Assembly: GCF_900177405.1 (NCBI RefSeq) | Contig: NZ_LT840185.1 | Span: 2,657,501-2,721,500, forward strand | Reading direction: 5' to 3' | Length of the DNA stretch: 64,000 nucleotides | DNA from: Allosphingosinicella indica | Lineage (GTDB): Bacteria; Pseudomonadota; Alphaproteobacteria; Sphingomonadales; Sphingomonadaceae | Shown: positions 7,110 through 16,707 of the stretch, piece after piece | How positions within the stretch are numbered: position 1 is the stretch's first letter | Layout of the letters: the number at the start of each line of letters is the position of its first letter | Made by a program: the position numbers and the translations under genes | The notes under the pieces: model-generated | Database searches by the model: none | Told to the model about the DNA's origin: nothing | Seen by the model: only the letters and a program-made list of their open reading frames with translations

Positions 7110-8951
7110 ATGACCGAACGCTCCCTCCTGCGCATCCTCGCCTGCGGCTCGGTGGACGACGGCAAGTCGAGCCTGCTCGGCCGCCTGCTCGCCGAGACCG
7201 GCGCGATCCCCAGCGATCAGCTCGCCGAGCTGGAGGCGGATTCGCGGCGCTTCGGCACGCTGGGCGGCGCGGTGGATTATGCGCTGCTGCTCGACGGGCT
7301 TTCGGCAGAACGCGAGCAGGGCATCACCATCGACGTGGCATGGCGCTATTTCGGCACTGCGCGGCGCAGCTTCATCGTCGCCGACGCGCCGGGCCACGAA
7401 CAATATACCCGCAACATGGCGACCGCGGCCTCGATTGCCGATCTCGCCCTGCTGCTGGTCGATGCCACCAAGGGCCTGCTCACCCAGACTCGCCGCCACG
7501 CCACGATCGCGGCGCTGATGGGCGTCCGCGCGATCGTGCTGGCCGTCAACAAGATGGACCGCGCGGGTTACGACCAGGCGACGTTCGACGCGATCGTCGC
7601 GGACTTCGCTGCCTATGCCGCGGGGATCGGTATCCAGGCTTTCACCGCGATCCCCGTTTCGGCGACCGCGGGCGACAATATCGCCACGCGCTCCGCAGCG
7701 ATGCCCTGGTATGATGGGCCGACGGTGCTGGAGCATCTGGAGCAAGTCGACGCGCCGGGCGCCGGCGCGGACGGCGCGTTCCGGATGCCGGTGCAACTCG
7801 CCATCCGGCCCGATGCGAGCTTTCGCGGCTATGCGGGGACGATCGCGGCGGGACGCATCGCACCCGGCGATCCCGTGCTGCTCATCCCCTCCGGCCGCCG
7901 CACGACGATCGCCCGGCTGCTGGATGCGGGCGAGGATTGCGCCGAGGCGGGCCCCGGCGCGGCGGTGACGCTGACCTTTGCCGACGAGGTGGAATGCGGC
8001 CGGGGCGAGCTCCTCTGCGCGCCCGACGATCCGCCCCAAGTTTCCGACCAGTTCGAGGCGACGCTGATCTGGATGGGCGAGGAGGAGATGCTGCCCGGCC
8101 GCCAATATTGGCTGAAGCTCGGCACGCGCACCGTCGCCGCCACCGTCCAGGCGCCGAAATATGAGATCGACGTCGATACGATGGGCCACCTCGCGGCGAA
8201 AACGCTCGGCCTCAACGCGATCGGCGTCGTGCATCTGTGGACCGACGCGCCGCTGCCGTTTGAGCCTTACGAGCAGAGCCGCGCGCTCGGCGGGTTCATC
8301 CTGATCGACCGGATCAGCCATGCGACCGTCGCCGCGGGCCTCATCCATTTCGCGCTGCGCCGGGCGACCAACGTGCATTGGCAGACCCTCGACGTGACCC
8401 GCGCCGCGCGCGCCGCGATCAAGCACCAGCGGCCGCGCGTGTTGTGGTTCACCGGGCTTTCGGGCGCGGGCAAGTCGACCATCGCCAATCTCGTCGAAAA
8501 ACGGCTTCACGCGCTCGACCGCCATTCCTTCCTGCTTGACGGCGACAACCTCCGCCTCGGGCTCAATCGCGATCTTGGCTTCACCGATGCCGACCGCTCG
8601 GAGAATATCCGCCGCGTCGGCGAGGTTGCGCGGCTGATGGCCGATGCGGGCCTGATCGTGCTGGTCGCGGTGATCAGTCCGTTCGCCGCCGAGCGCCGCG
8701 CCGTGCGTGAGCGGATGGCGCCGGGCGAGTTCGTCGAAATCTTCGTCGATACGCCGCTGGACGAGGCCGAGCGGCGCGATGTGAAGGGCCTCTACGCCAA
8801 GGCCCGCACCGGCCAGCTCGCCAACTTCACGGGTGTGGATTCGCCCTACGAGCCGCCCAAGACGCCCGAGCTGCGCATCGACACGACGCGGACCAGCCCC
8901 GAAGATGCCGCGCAGGCGATCGTGGACTATTTGCTTAAGCTCGAAACCTGA
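7110..8951 (+). CDS. cysNC: Bifunctional sulfate adenylyltransferase large subunit / adenylylsulfate kinase (CysN-CysC fusion)
   Basis: A 613-residue fusion. The N-terminal GTPase (CysN) has GSVDDGKSSLLGRLL (G1), the DAPGHEQYTRNM switch (G3) and NKMD (G4), followed by two beta-barrel domains. From about residue 435 comes an APS kinase with P-loop FTGLSGAGKST, LLDGDNLRLGLN and FVDTPLDEAERRDVKGLYAKAR. Together these activate sulfate to APS and phosphorylate it to PAPS. The small ATP-sulfurylase subunit CysD, which CysN normally needs, is not next to it in either direction. The ATG at 7110 is chosen because the frame upstream (to 6954) does not look like CysN. The divergent sulfotransferase-like gene suggests use of PAPS for sulfation as well as, or instead of, cysteine synthesis. 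Confidence 0.93.
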   Translation: MTERSLLRILACGSVDDGKSSLLGRLLAETGAIPSDQLAELEADSRRFGTLGGAVDYALLLDGLSAEREQGITIDVAWRYFGTARRSFIVADAPGHEQYTRNMATAASIADLALLLVDATKGLLTQTRRHATIAALMGVRAIVLAVNKMDRAGYDQATFDAIVADFAAYAAGIGIQAFTAIPVSATAGDNIATRSAAMPWYDGPTVLEHLEQVDAPGAGADGAFRMPVQLAIRPDASFRGYAGTIAAGRIAPGDPVLLIPSGRRTTIARLLDAGEDCAEAGPGAAVTLTFADEVECGRGELLCAPDDPPQVSDQFEATLIWMGEEEMLPGRQYWLKLGTRTVAATVQAPKYEIDVDTMGHLAAKTLGLNAIGVVHLWTDAPLPFEPYEQSRALGGFILIDRISHATVAAGLIHFALRRATNVHWQTLDVTRAARAAIKHQRPRVLWFTGLSGAGKSTIANLVEKRLHALDRHSFLLDGDNLRLGLNRDLGFTDADRSENIRRVGEVARLMADAGLIVLVAVISPFAAERRAVRERMAPGEFVEIFVDTPLDEAERRDVKGLYAKARTGQLANFTGVDSPYEPPKTPELRIDTTRTSPEDAAQAIVDYLLKLET

Positions 8952-9923
8952 TCAAAAGTCGACAGGCTCAGTCCCCGCTGCCAACGCGGCACGATAGACG
9001 TGCCAGGCGCTCGCCAAATCCTGCACGACATGGCCTAGCGATTTGTAGATCGTCACATCCTCCTCCCCCACGCGGCCGGCAAGGCGCCCATCCATCACAT
9101 CGCCGATCTCGCCGAGCAGGTGATCGCCGCCGACGGCGCCCGCCGCGATCGCGCGGCGCAGCTCGGCGCCCTGCCGCTCCACCGAATCGCGATGATCGGC
9201 GAAGAAGCGTGCCTTGGCGACCAGAACAACGTCCGCCTCGGTCGGCCCGTCGCGGCCCGATCCGACGAGATTGACGTGCGTGCCGGGCCGGACCTCGGCG
9301 CCGTGCAGGATCGGTTCGGACGCCGCTGTCACCGCGCAGACGATGTCCGCAACGGCGACCGCTTCTGCCACGCTCGGCGCATATTCCGCCGCAAGGCCGA
9401 GTTCGGCCTCGACCCGCGCGGCAAACGCCCGTGCCTTGGCTGTGTCGCGGCCCCAGACCGTCACCGACGCGATCGGGCGGACGGTGCGGATCGCCTCGAC
9501 ATGCCGCCACGCCTGCTCGCCATAGCCGAGGATCGCGAGCGTCCGCGCATCCGCCCGCGCCAGCACGTCGCTCGCCGCGGCCGAAGCGGCGGCGGTGCGG
9601 ATCGCGGTGAGTTCGTTGGCGTCGAGCACGGCAAGCGGCGCGCCGCTATTGGGATCGAACAGCGCTACCACGCCCTGATGCGAGGGGCGCCCGGCCGCGA
9701 AGTTGTCGGGGAAGACGCTGATCAGCTTGGCGCCGAACACGCCATCCGCTGCCAGCGCACCGGGCATCGTCCCGAACATCCGCCCGCCGGCGAGATCGAC
9801 GATGCCGCGGGGAAGCTGCCGCGTCTCGCCGCGCGACAATGCCGTCATCGCCTCGCGCATCAACGCGATGCAGGTGTCGCAAGGCAGATGCCGGGCGACC
9901 GCGTCCCGGCCGATGACGATCAT
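8952..9923 (-). CDS. Ornithine cyclodeaminase / mu-crystallin family enzyme
   Basis: A 323-residue NAD(P)-dependent enzyme of the family that includes ornithine cyclodeaminase, alanine dehydrogenase (archaeal) and Delta1-pyrroline-2-carboxylate reductase. Visible marks: GAKLISVFPDN (with the substrate-contacting Lys), LFDPNSGAPLAVLDANELTAIRTAAASA, the Rossmann loop ILGYGEQAW, and HVNLVGSGRDG near the C-terminal half. It overlaps the transporter gene upstream by 4 bases (ATGA), so it is the last member of a coupled run amidohydrolase - M19 protein - BASS transporter - this enzyme. A likely job is oxidation or reduction of an amino or cyclic imino acid brought in by that module; which one is unknown. 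Confidence 0.88.
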   Translation of the reverse strand: MIVIGRDAVARHLPCDTCIALMREAMTALSRGETRQLPRGIVDLAGGRMFGTMPGALAADGVFGAKLISVFPDNFAAGRPSHQGVVALFDPNSGAPLAVLDANELTAIRTAAASAAASDVLARADARTLAILGYGEQAWRHVEAIRTVRPIASVTVWGRDTAKARAFAARVEAELGLAAEYAPSVAEAVAVADIVCAVTAASEPILHGAEVRPGTHVNLVGSGRDGPTEADVVLVAKARFFADHRDSVERQGAELRRAIAAGAVGGDHLLGEIGDVMDGRLAGRVGEEDVTIYKSLGHVVQDLASAWHVYRAALAAGTEPVDF

Positions 9924-10798
9924 GCCGCGGTCCGCGCGCGGAACCAGCGGATGAGGATCATCGCATTCACCAGCATCACCACGCCGTAGATATTCTGCGT
10001 CACCGCGAGCGGCAGGCTGTTGAGCACGGTCAGCGTCAGGAAGGTCGCGAGCGTGACGTTGTGGACGCCGACCTCGATCGCGAGCGTCATCGAATCGCGG
10101 CCGCCGACGCCGATCAGTCTGGCGAGCAGCAGCCCGGTCCCCATCGCCAGCACGTTGAGCACCCAGAGCGGCGGGCCGGCCTGGATCAGATTGGCGAGCA
10201 CCATATCGAGGCTCACCACCACCGCGAAGACGATCACGCCGATGAGCACGATGAAGGAGGTGGGCCGCAACCAGTGCGCCATGCGGCTCGCGAAACCGGG
10301 CGCGAGGCGGTGGACCAGCATACCAACCGCCATCGGCAGGATAGTGATGCGTAGCAGCTGGAGGATGGTCGTCGGGATCGACAGCTCGGGCACCGTGCCG
10401 CCGCCGTCACCCAAGAAATGCGGCAGCGCCCAGCTCAACAGGATCGGGATCGAGAAAACGGTGATCAGGCTGGAAAGCGCGGTCAGCACCACCGCAAGCG
10501 CGACATTGCCCTTGCCGACGAAGGTCAGCGCGTTCGAGGTCGTCCCCGCCGGGGTGATGCCGAGGATGAAGACACCCAATGCCAGCTCGGGCGGGAGCCG
10601 GAAGACGATGCCGATGGCGAGCGCGAGCAGCGGCATCACCAGCAATTGCCCGAACAGCCCCGCCCCCACGGCGCGGCCGTTGCCGAGGACGAGGCCGAAA
10701 TCCTTGAGCGCCAGGGTCAGTCCCATGCTGAACATGATCAGCATCAGGCCCACCGGCACGAAGACGGTGTTGACGAACTCGATAGTCTCCGGCGGCAT
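9920..10798 (-). CDS. Bile acid:sodium symporter (BASS) family transporter
   Basis: A 292-residue integral membrane protein with about nine to ten hydrophobic helices. BASS hallmarks are MLIMFSMGLTLALKDF near the start, FILGITPAGTTSNALTFVGKGNVALAVVLTALSSL in the first half (the discontinuous helix with Thr-rich sodium site), and AIEVGVHNVTLATFLTLTV in the second half (the E-G-x-x-N repeat). Members carry organic anions with sodium; few bacterial substrates are known. The start overlaps the dipeptidase stop by one base (TGATG) and the stop overlaps the next start by four, so it is fixed inside the four-gene module. Uptake of the product released by the two exported hydrolases is the simplest inference. 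Confidence 0.9.
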   Translation of the reverse strand: MPPETIEFVNTVFVPVGLMLIMFSMGLTLALKDFGLVLGNGRAVGAGLFGQLLVMPLLALAIGIVFRLPPELALGVFILGITPAGTTSNALTFVGKGNVALAVVLTALSSLITVFSIPILLSWALPHFLGDGGGTVPELSIPTTILQLLRITILPMAVGMLVHRLAPGFASRMAHWLRPTSFIVLIGVIVFAVVVSLDMVLANLIQAGPPLWVLNVLAMGTGLLLARLIGVGGRDSMTLAIEVGVHNVTLATFLTLTVLNSLPLAVTQNIYGVVMLVNAMILIRWFRARTAA

Positions 10799-11958
10799 CA
10801 GGCGCCCCAGACGTCGCGCGCATAACGCAGGAAGTTGGTGCCGAGGATCTTCTCGATCCGCGCTTCCTTATAACCCTTGGCGGCGAGCAGATCGGCGAGC
10901 TTGTAGAATTGGGTCGGCCCGGCGAGATCCTCGACGAAGGGCATGGTGTCCGGCTTCTCGCCGGTCGCCGCGATCCCCGCTTTCTGCCGCGCCGCATTCT
11001 GCTCGAGCAGTTTCTTGCGATAGGCGGCCATGTCGTCGATCGCGGTGGTGCCGCCGTCGGTGCCGATGCCGACATGATCTTCGCCGCAGACGTTCACCGC
11101 ATGGTCGATATGCGCGACGACGTCGCTCGCCTTGGCGACGCTGTTCGCATCGAGGAAGGGCATGAAATAGATGCCGACAAAGCCGCCTTTCGAGGCGACC
11201 AGCCGCAATTCCTCGTCGGTCTTGTTGCGCGGCAGATCGATCAGCGCCCGGCAGCCGGTGTGGTTGATCGAGATCGGCTGTTTCGATGCGCGCGCGGCGT
11301 CGAGGCAAATGCGCTGCCCGCTGTGCGAGAGATCGACCATCACCCGGTTGAGGTTCAGCCGCTCGACCACCTCGTGGCCGAACTTGGTCAGCCCGCGGTT
11401 TGCCGGCGCCATCGATCCGTCGCCGAGCTGGTTGGCGAGATTGTAGGTGAGCTGGATAATGCGGACGCCGAGATTGGCGAAGATGTCGGCGCGCGCCGCG
11501 TCGTCGCCCATCATCGCGGCATTCTGGAAGCCGTAAATGAGGCCGATGCGGTCGCTTGCCCGCGCGCGCTCGATGTCGGCGGCGGTCAGGACCTTCATCA
11601 GATCCTTCGGGCGCGAGCGGATCGCAGCGTCCCACTGGCCGATTTCCTTGACGCTATATTCGAAGGGCTCGTCCTCGCCAGCGACATAGCCGAGCGTGGT
11701 GTTGACCGCGTTCATCCCCGATGCGCGCGCATCCGCGATCACCCGGTCGGAAAGCCGGATCTGGTCGGCGCCGGGGACGGCCTTGTCGCCCCGCTCCGGG
11801 CCGGGCGAAGGGTTGGGATTGTAGAGGCCGCCGAGCGCGTTGACGATCAGCATGTCGCGCCGTCCCGGCTGCGCTGCTGCCGCCAAGGCGGACGGCGCCG
11901 TCATCAGCCCCGCCGCCGCGCCCGCCATGAACAGCCGCCTGTCGATCCCCTGCCCCAA
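10798..11958 (-). CDS. Exported M19 (membrane dipeptidase) family protein with altered first metal site
   Basis: A 386-residue TIM-barrel protein. The N-terminus RRLFMAGAAAGLM followed by a hydrophobic stretch and ALAAAA looks like a Tat-type export signal cleaved near residue 28. M19 marks kept: His212 (VDLSHSG), His233 (INHTGCR) and Asp301 (HVGIGTDGG), matching the second zinc ligands and catalytic Asp of renal dipeptidase. The usual His-x-Asp near the N-terminus is replaced (VNALGG, residues 39-44), and the bridging Glu is Gln145 (YGFQNAA). So the first zinc site appears lost or rebuilt. Activity on dipeptides is therefore uncertain. It lies 9 bases after the exported amidohydrolase and overlaps the BASS transporter. 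Confidence 0.85.
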   Translation of the reverse strand: MGQGIDRRLFMAGAAAGLMTAPSALAAAAQPGRRDMLIVNALGGLYNPNPSPGPERGDKAVPGADQIRLSDRVIADARASGMNAVNTTLGYVAGEDEPFEYSVKEIGQWDAAIRSRPKDLMKVLTAADIERARASDRIGLIYGFQNAAMMGDDAARADIFANLGVRIIQLTYNLANQLGDGSMAPANRGLTKFGHEVVERLNLNRVMVDLSHSGQRICLDAARASKQPISINHTGCRALIDLPRNKTDEELRLVASKGGFVGIYFMPFLDANSVAKASDVVAHIDHAVNVCGEDHVGIGTDGGTTAIDDMAAYRKKLLEQNAARQKAGIAATGEKPDTMPFVEDLAGPTQFYKLADLLAAKGYKEARIEKILGTNFLRYARDVWGA

Positions 11959-11967
11959 TGCGCCCTC

Positions 11968-13320
11968 CTATTGCTCCGTCCGGTAATCCATCCGCTGAAA
12001 CCGCCGCCCGCGCTTCACCGTCATCTCGAGCGATTTGAGATTGGCGATGTCGGCGAGCGGATCCTTGGCGGTGACGATCATGTTGGCAAGCTTGCCCGGC
12101 GCGATGCTCCCCATCCGCGCTTCCTCGCCGATGGTCTGCGCGCCGGTCAACGTCGCCGCCCGGATCACCGCCGCATTGGACAGGCCCGCTTTCTTCGCCA
12201 GCAAGTCCAGCTCGCCGTAGAGCGCTGGCCAGGGATCGCCCTTGGCGCTGAACCCGTCGGTTCCGGCGGAGACGATCACGCCCTCGCGCACTGCCTGTGC
12301 CGTCAGCCGCGCGGCGAGATCGGACGTGCAGTGCACCGGCTTTGCATTCGGATCGCTCCGCGCCCGCTCCTCGGCCGCTGCATAGACGCGGATCGTCGCG
12401 TCGAGGATCATCCCGCGCTTCGCGATGTCCCGGAACAGCGCGGTCATCGCCGGATTGTCGCGCGCGAACAGCGAGGCGTCGACGGGAAAGCGCGCCTGAT
12501 AGCTCTCCGGGCGGCGGTCCATCGCCTGATAGGCGAGGTAGCAGACATGGCTGATGACGTCCGGCCCGGCCCCGACCACGTCGGCGGGCGGCGTCGGGAA
12601 GACCATGCCATGCGCCCAGACCTTGAACTTCTGGCGATGCGCCTCGGCGGTGATCGTCTTCACCAGATGCGGCGGCAGGTTCGCGTAGATCTTGATCGCG
12701 GTGGCGCCGGTGCCGCGCGCCATCGCCACCGCGAGCGGCAGATCGGTCGCGTCGTCGATCGCCTGCATCCACGGCACATGGCCGGGCTCGGCACCCGCCG
12801 TCACCGCGCGGGTGCGCGGATCGTCGAAGAAGCTCGGCCCAGCCATCACCGCAGCGAAGAAGATGTCCGGCCCCGGCATCTCGCCGACGCGCGATGCGCG
12901 GGCGAGATCGGCGATCTGGCGCAGATCGTCCGCCATATCGCGTACCGCCGTGATCCCGCCGTAGAGATCGCGCCGCATCATCGCCTCGGCGAACGGCCGG
13001 TCGGGCGGCGTCGCGAGGTGGACGTGGCTGTCGATCAAGCCAGGGAGAAGATACCGGCCTTTGAGATCAACGACTTCCGCACCATTGCGGAGATTTGCAT
13101 CGAGATCGCGAACAGGGACGACCGCGCGGATCGTCTCGCCCTCCACCACCACCGCCATGTCGCGGCGCGGCGGCGCGCCGGTGCCGTCGATCAGCGTCGC
13201 GCCGCTGTAGATGACGCGCGTGTCCGCCGCGGGCGGCGCATAGGGCGGCGGCGCGGCCTGGGCGGGAAGCAGCGCGAGCGCGAGGCCAAGCAGCATCGCC
13301 CGCGCTGCTCCCCGCATCAC
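11968..13320 (-). CDS. Exported metal-dependent amidohydrolase
   Basis: A 450-residue amidohydrolase-superfamily protein with a clear signal peptide (LLGLALALLPAQAAP). Metal ligands are complete: His99 and His101 (IDSHVHL), the likely carboxylated Lys210 (TAIKIYANL), His237 (VWAHGM), His258 (VISHVCY) and Asp355 (SAGTDGF). The C-terminal GSIAPGKLANMIVT returns to the small beta-sandwich domain typical of the group that contains imidazolonepropionase-like and Xaa-Pro/Xaa-Arg dipeptidases. It begins only 5 bases after the gatB stop and 9 bases precede the M19 gene, so it seems to be transcribed with gatCAB yet belongs by function to the downstream transport/catabolic module. Substrate unknown. 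Confidence 0.88.
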   Translation of the reverse strand: MMRGAARAMLLGLALALLPAQAAPPPYAPPAADTRVIYSGATLIDGTGAPPRRDMAVVVEGETIRAVVPVRDLDANLRNGAEVVDLKGRYLLPGLIDSHVHLATPPDRPFAEAMMRRDLYGGITAVRDMADDLRQIADLARASRVGEMPGPDIFFAAVMAGPSFFDDPRTRAVTAGAEPGHVPWMQAIDDATDLPLAVAMARGTGATAIKIYANLPPHLVKTITAEAHRQKFKVWAHGMVFPTPPADVVGAGPDVISHVCYLAYQAMDRRPESYQARFPVDASLFARDNPAMTALFRDIAKRGMILDATIRVYAAAEERARSDPNAKPVHCTSDLAARLTAQAVREGVIVSAGTDGFSAKGDPWPALYGELDLLAKKAGLSNAAVIRAATLTGAQTIGEEARMGSIAPGKLANMIVTAKDPLADIANLKSLEMTVKRGRRFQRMDYRTEQ

Positions 13321-13325
13321 GCGCG

Positions 13326-14795
13326 TCAGCCCAGTTTCTTCTTGAGGAGTTCGTTCACGACGCCCGGATTGGCCTTGCCGCCCATCGCCTTCATCGTCTG
13401 GCCGACGAAGAAGCCGAACAATTTGTCCTTACCGCCGCGATAGTCGGCGACCTTGTCTTGGTTCGCCGTGATGACGCTATCGATCGCCGCCTCGATCGCG
13501 CCGGTGTCGCTGGTCTGCTTGAGGCCGCGTTCCTCGACGATCGCGTCGGGATCCTGCCCCGTCTCGAGCATGACCTCGAATACCTGCTTCGAGAGCGTAC
13601 CCGAGATCGTGCCATCGGCGACGAGCCCGATCAGCCGTGCGCCCTGCTCCGGCGTCACCGGGCTCGATCCGATGTCCTTGCCGAGGCGGTTGAGCGCGCC
13701 GAACAGGTCCGAGATCACCCAGTTGGATGCCGCGCGGCCCACATCCGCGGCGGGTTTTCCCGTCGCGGCGAGCAAGGTCTCGAACCAGCGCGCCGTCTCG
13801 GCATCGGCGGTGAGCACGCTGGCGTTATAATGGCTGAGGCCCAGCTCGCTCTCGTAGCGGCTGCGCTTGGCGTCGGGCAGTTCGGGCAGGCTCTCGCGGC
13901 AATCGCGCAAAAACGCCTCGTCGAGCTCGACCGGAAGCAGATCGGGATCGGGGAAGTAGCGGTAATCATGCGCTTCTTCCTTGGAGCGCAGGCTCCGCGT
14001 CTCGCCCTTGTCGGGATCGAACAGCCGGGTTTCCTGGACGATGCTGCCGCCGCTCTCGAGCACGTCGACCTGGCGGTTCGCCTCATATTCGATCGCGGCC
14101 TGGATGAAGCGCACCGAATTGACGTTCTTGGTCTCGGTGCGCGTGCCGAACTCGGCGCCAGGCTTGCGCACGCTGACGTTGACGTCGGCGCGCATCGAGC
14201 CCTGCTCCATATTGCCATCGCACGATCCGACGTAGCGGAGAATCGATCTCAGCTTACGGACGTAAGCCCCAGCCTCTTCCGGCGATCGCATGTCGGGCTT
14301 CGACACGATCTCCATCAGCGCGACCCCCGACCGGTTGAGATCGACGTAGGAGAAGCTCGGATGCTGGTCGTGCATCATCTTGCCCGCATCCTGCTCGAGA
14401 TGGATGCGCTCGATGCCGATCGTCTTGGTCGTCTCGCCCGCCTCGATCTCGATCGTGCCCTCGCCGACGATCGGGTGGTAGAGCTGGCTGATCTGATAGC
14501 CCTGCGGCAGATCGGCGTAGAAATAATTCTTGCGGTCGAACCGCGACCAGGCGTGGATCTCCGCCTCCAGCGCCATGCCGGTGCGCACCGCCTGCCGGAT
14601 GCACTCGCGGTTCGGCACCGGCAGCATCCCCGGCATCGCTGCGTCGATCAGGCTCACCTGGCTGTTCGGCTCCGCGCCAAATTCGGTCGCCGCGCCGGAG
14701 AAGAGCTTGGAGTTGGACGTCACCTGCGCGTGGACCTCGAGGCCGATCACGACCTCCCACTCGCCCGTGGCACCCTGGATGCGATAACTGCTCAT
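13326..14795 (-). CDS. gatB: Asp/Glu-tRNA amidotransferase subunit B
   Basis: A 489-residue GatB. It binds misacylated Glu-tRNA(Gln) or Asp-tRNA(Asn), phosphorylates the side chain and accepts ammonia from GatA. Marks: [86 protein letters not shown] and the C-terminal YqeY-like helical tail ending [11 protein letters not shown]. The ATG at 14795 is chosen; a further 30 residues upstream would run into gatA and do not look like GatB. One base separates it from the gatA stop. It is the last gene of gatCAB. Confidence 0.97.
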   Translation of the reverse strand: MSSYRIQGATGEWEVVIGLEVHAQVTSNSKLFSGAATEFGAEPNSQVSLIDAAMPGMLPVPNRECIRQAVRTGMALEAEIHAWSRFDRKNYFYADLPQGYQISQLYHPIVGEGTIEIEAGETTKTIGIERIHLEQDAGKMMHDQHPSFSYVDLNRSGVALMEIVSKPDMRSPEEAGAYVRKLRSILRYVGSCDGNMEQGSMRADVNVSVRKPGAEFGTRTETKNVNSVRFIQAAIEYEANRQVDVLESGGSIVQETRLFDPDKGETRSLRSKEEAHDYRYFPDPDLLPVELDEAFLRDCRESLPELPDAKRSRYESELGLSHYNASVLTADAETARWFETLLAATGKPAADVGRAASNWVISDLFGALNRLGKDIGSSPVTPEQGARLIGLVADGTISGTLSKQVFEVMLETGQDPDAIVEERGLKQTSDTGAIEAAIDSVITANQDKVADYRGGKDKLFGFFVGQTMKAMGGKANPGVVNELLKKKLG

Positions 14796-14796
14796 C

Positions 14797-16290
14797 TTAC
14801 CACCATGCCTCCGGGCGTGCGGTGAAGCCGGCGCGGTGCTCGATGGCGAGGCCGGCGTTGAGGACGCCCTGCTCGTCGAAGGCACGGCCGATGATCTGGA
14901 GGCCGAGCGGCAGGCCCTGATCGTCGAGCGCCGCGGGCACCGACATCGCAGGGAGACCCGCGAGGCTCGCGGGCACCGCGAACACGTCGTTCAGATACAT
15001 GGCGATCGGATCGGCGCTCTTCTCGCCGAGCGCGAAGGAAGCCGACGGCGCGGTCGGCGTCAGGATCACGTCCACCGTCTCGAACGCCTTCTGGAAATCG
15101 CGGGCGATGAGCGCGCGCACCTTCTGCGCCTGGTTGAAATAGGCGTCGTAGAAGCCCGCCGAGAGCACATAGGTGCCGATCATGATCCGGCGCTTCACCT
15201 CGGCGCCGAAGCCCGCGGCGCGCGTCGCCTTGTACATTTCGGCAAGCCCCGCGCCGGTGCCGCTCCCCTCGCCCGCGACGCGTTGGCCGTAACGGACGCC
15301 GTCATAGCGCGCGAGGTTGGACGACGCCTCGGCGGGGGCGATGATGTAATAGGTCGGTAGCGCATATTTGGTGTGCGGCAGCGATATCTCGACGATCTCT
15401 GCGCCGGCGTCCTTCGCCCAGGCGATGCCCTGCTCCCACGCCCGGTCGATCTCGGCGGGAATGCCGTCGATCCGATATTCTTTGGGAATGCCGACCTTCT
15501 TGCCCCTGAGATCGGCACTAAGGTTCGCATCCCAGGCGGGAACGTCCATCTGCAGCGACGTCGAATCCTTGGGGTCGAACCCGCTCATCGCCTCCAGCAG
15601 GATGGCGCAATCGCGAACGTCGCGCGCCATCGGCCCGGCCTGGTCGAGGCTGGAGGAGAAAGCGACGATGCCCCAGCGCGAGCAGCGGCCGTAGGTCGGC
15701 TTGATGCCCGAAATGCCGGTGAATGCGGCGGGCTGGCGGATCGAGCCGCCGGTGTCGGTGCCGGTTGCGCCCGGGCAGAGCCGCGCCGCAACCGCCGCAG
15801 ACGAACCGCCCGACGATCCGCCGGGCGCGAGCGGCGCATTGCCGCCGTCGCCGCGCCGCCAGGGCGAGATGACGTTGCCGAAATAGCTTGTCTCGTTGGA
15901 CGAGCCCATCGCGAACTGGTCCATGTTGAGCTTGCCGAGCATGCCCGCGCCCGCGTCCCACAACCGCTGCGACACGGTTGATTCGTACACCGGCGTGAAC
16001 CCTTCGAGCATGTGACTGCCCGCGGTGGTCTGGACGCCCTTGGTGGCGAACAGGTCCTTCATGCCGATCGGCACGCCTGAAAGCGGCTTGAGCGTGCCGC
16101 CCGCGCGGTCGCGGTCCGCCTGATCGGCGGCGGCAAGCGCATGGTCGGGGGTTTCGATGACGAAGGCATTGAGCGCCTTTGCGCCGGCGACCGCGGCGTT
16201 ATACGCCTCCGCCACCTCGCGCGCCGAAAAGGCGCCGTCCTTCACCCCGTCGCGGATTGCCGCGACGCCGAGATCGGTCAGATTGCTCAT
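14797..16290 (-). CDS. gatA: Asp/Glu-tRNA amidotransferase subunit A (amidase)
   Basis: A 497-residue amidase-signature protein that releases ammonia from glutamine and channels it to GatB. The Ser-cisSer-Lys triad is visible: Lys78 (PIGMKDLF), the Ser pair at 159-160 ([15 protein letters not shown]) and the nucleophile Ser183 ([11 protein letters not shown]). [23 protein letters not shown] is a GatA hallmark. Its start overlaps the gatC stop by one base (TAATG), and gatB follows after one base, giving strict co-translation of the three subunits. Confidence 0.97.
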   Translation of the reverse strand: MSNLTDLGVAAIRDGVKDGAFSAREVAEAYNAAVAGAKALNAFVIETPDHALAAADQADRDRAGGTLKPLSGVPIGMKDLFATKGVQTTAGSHMLEGFTPVYESTVSQRLWDAGAGMLGKLNMDQFAMGSSNETSYFGNVISPWRRGDGGNAPLAPGGSSGGSSAAVAARLCPGATGTDTGGSIRQPAAFTGISGIKPTYGRCSRWGIVAFSSSLDQAGPMARDVRDCAILLEAMSGFDPKDSTSLQMDVPAWDANLSADLRGKKVGIPKEYRIDGIPAEIDRAWEQGIAWAKDAGAEIVEISLPHTKYALPTYYIIAPAEASSNLARYDGVRYGQRVAGEGSGTGAGLAEMYKATRAAGFGAEVKRRIMIGTYVLSAGFYDAYFNQAQKVRALIARDFQKAFETVDVILTPTAPSASFALGEKSADPIAMYLNDVFAVPASLAGLPAMSVPAALDDQGLPLGLQIIGRAFDEQGVLNAGLAIEHRAGFTARPEAWW

Positions 16291-16577
16291 TATTCGATCA
16301 CCTTCGGCACGGCGAAAAAGCCGTGCTCTGCCGCCGGCGCATTCGCCAGCACTGCATCGCGCGCATTGCCGTCGGTCACCACGTCTTCACGCAGACGCAG
16401 GTGATTGGGGATCACTGCGGTCATCGGCGCGACACCGCTGACGTCAACCTCCTGCAATTGCTCGATCCAGCCGAGGATGTTGTTGAGCTCTGGAACCAGC
16501 GCCTCGACCTCGCCGTCGCTGACGGCGATGCGCGCAAGGTTCGCGATATGGCGGACGGTGGCCTGATCGACGGACAT
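16290..16577 (-). CDS. gatC: Asp/Glu-tRNA amidotransferase subunit C
   Basis: A 95-residue GatC, normal length, the scaffold that wraps between GatA and GatB. It shows the conserved N-terminal pattern [34 protein letters not shown] and the C-terminal [20 protein letters not shown]...[10 protein letters not shown]. It heads the leftward gatCAB run; the 130-base gap to the divergent DUF3089 gene should hold the promoters for both directions. Confidence 0.95.
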   Translation of the reverse strand: MSVDQATVRHIANLARIAVSDGEVEALVPELNNILGWIEQLQEVDVSGVAPMTAVIPNHLRLREDVVTDGNARDAVLANAPAAEHGFFAVPKVIE

Positions 16578-16707
16578 GCAATGCCTTTGCTGCGCCCGCG
16601 CCAGAATGATGCGCGGGAGAAGGCGGCGCTAGCATCGCCCCGCCCCCGCTTTCAAGCCGCGCCTTGCGCTGGGCACGCTCCTTCTGTTCTACGGGCGCGC
16701 GGACGAA

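Noticed and set aside
10909-13443. Very long open frame (over 800 codons) on the plus strand
   Set aside because: It is antisense to the amidohydrolase and M19 genes, is Arg/His/Asp-rich with no domain pattern, and is the usual by-product of GC-rich codon third positions. The same reasoning removed long antisense frames at 7095-8525, 13458-14825, 33751-35100, 55691-57433 and 58409-59899.
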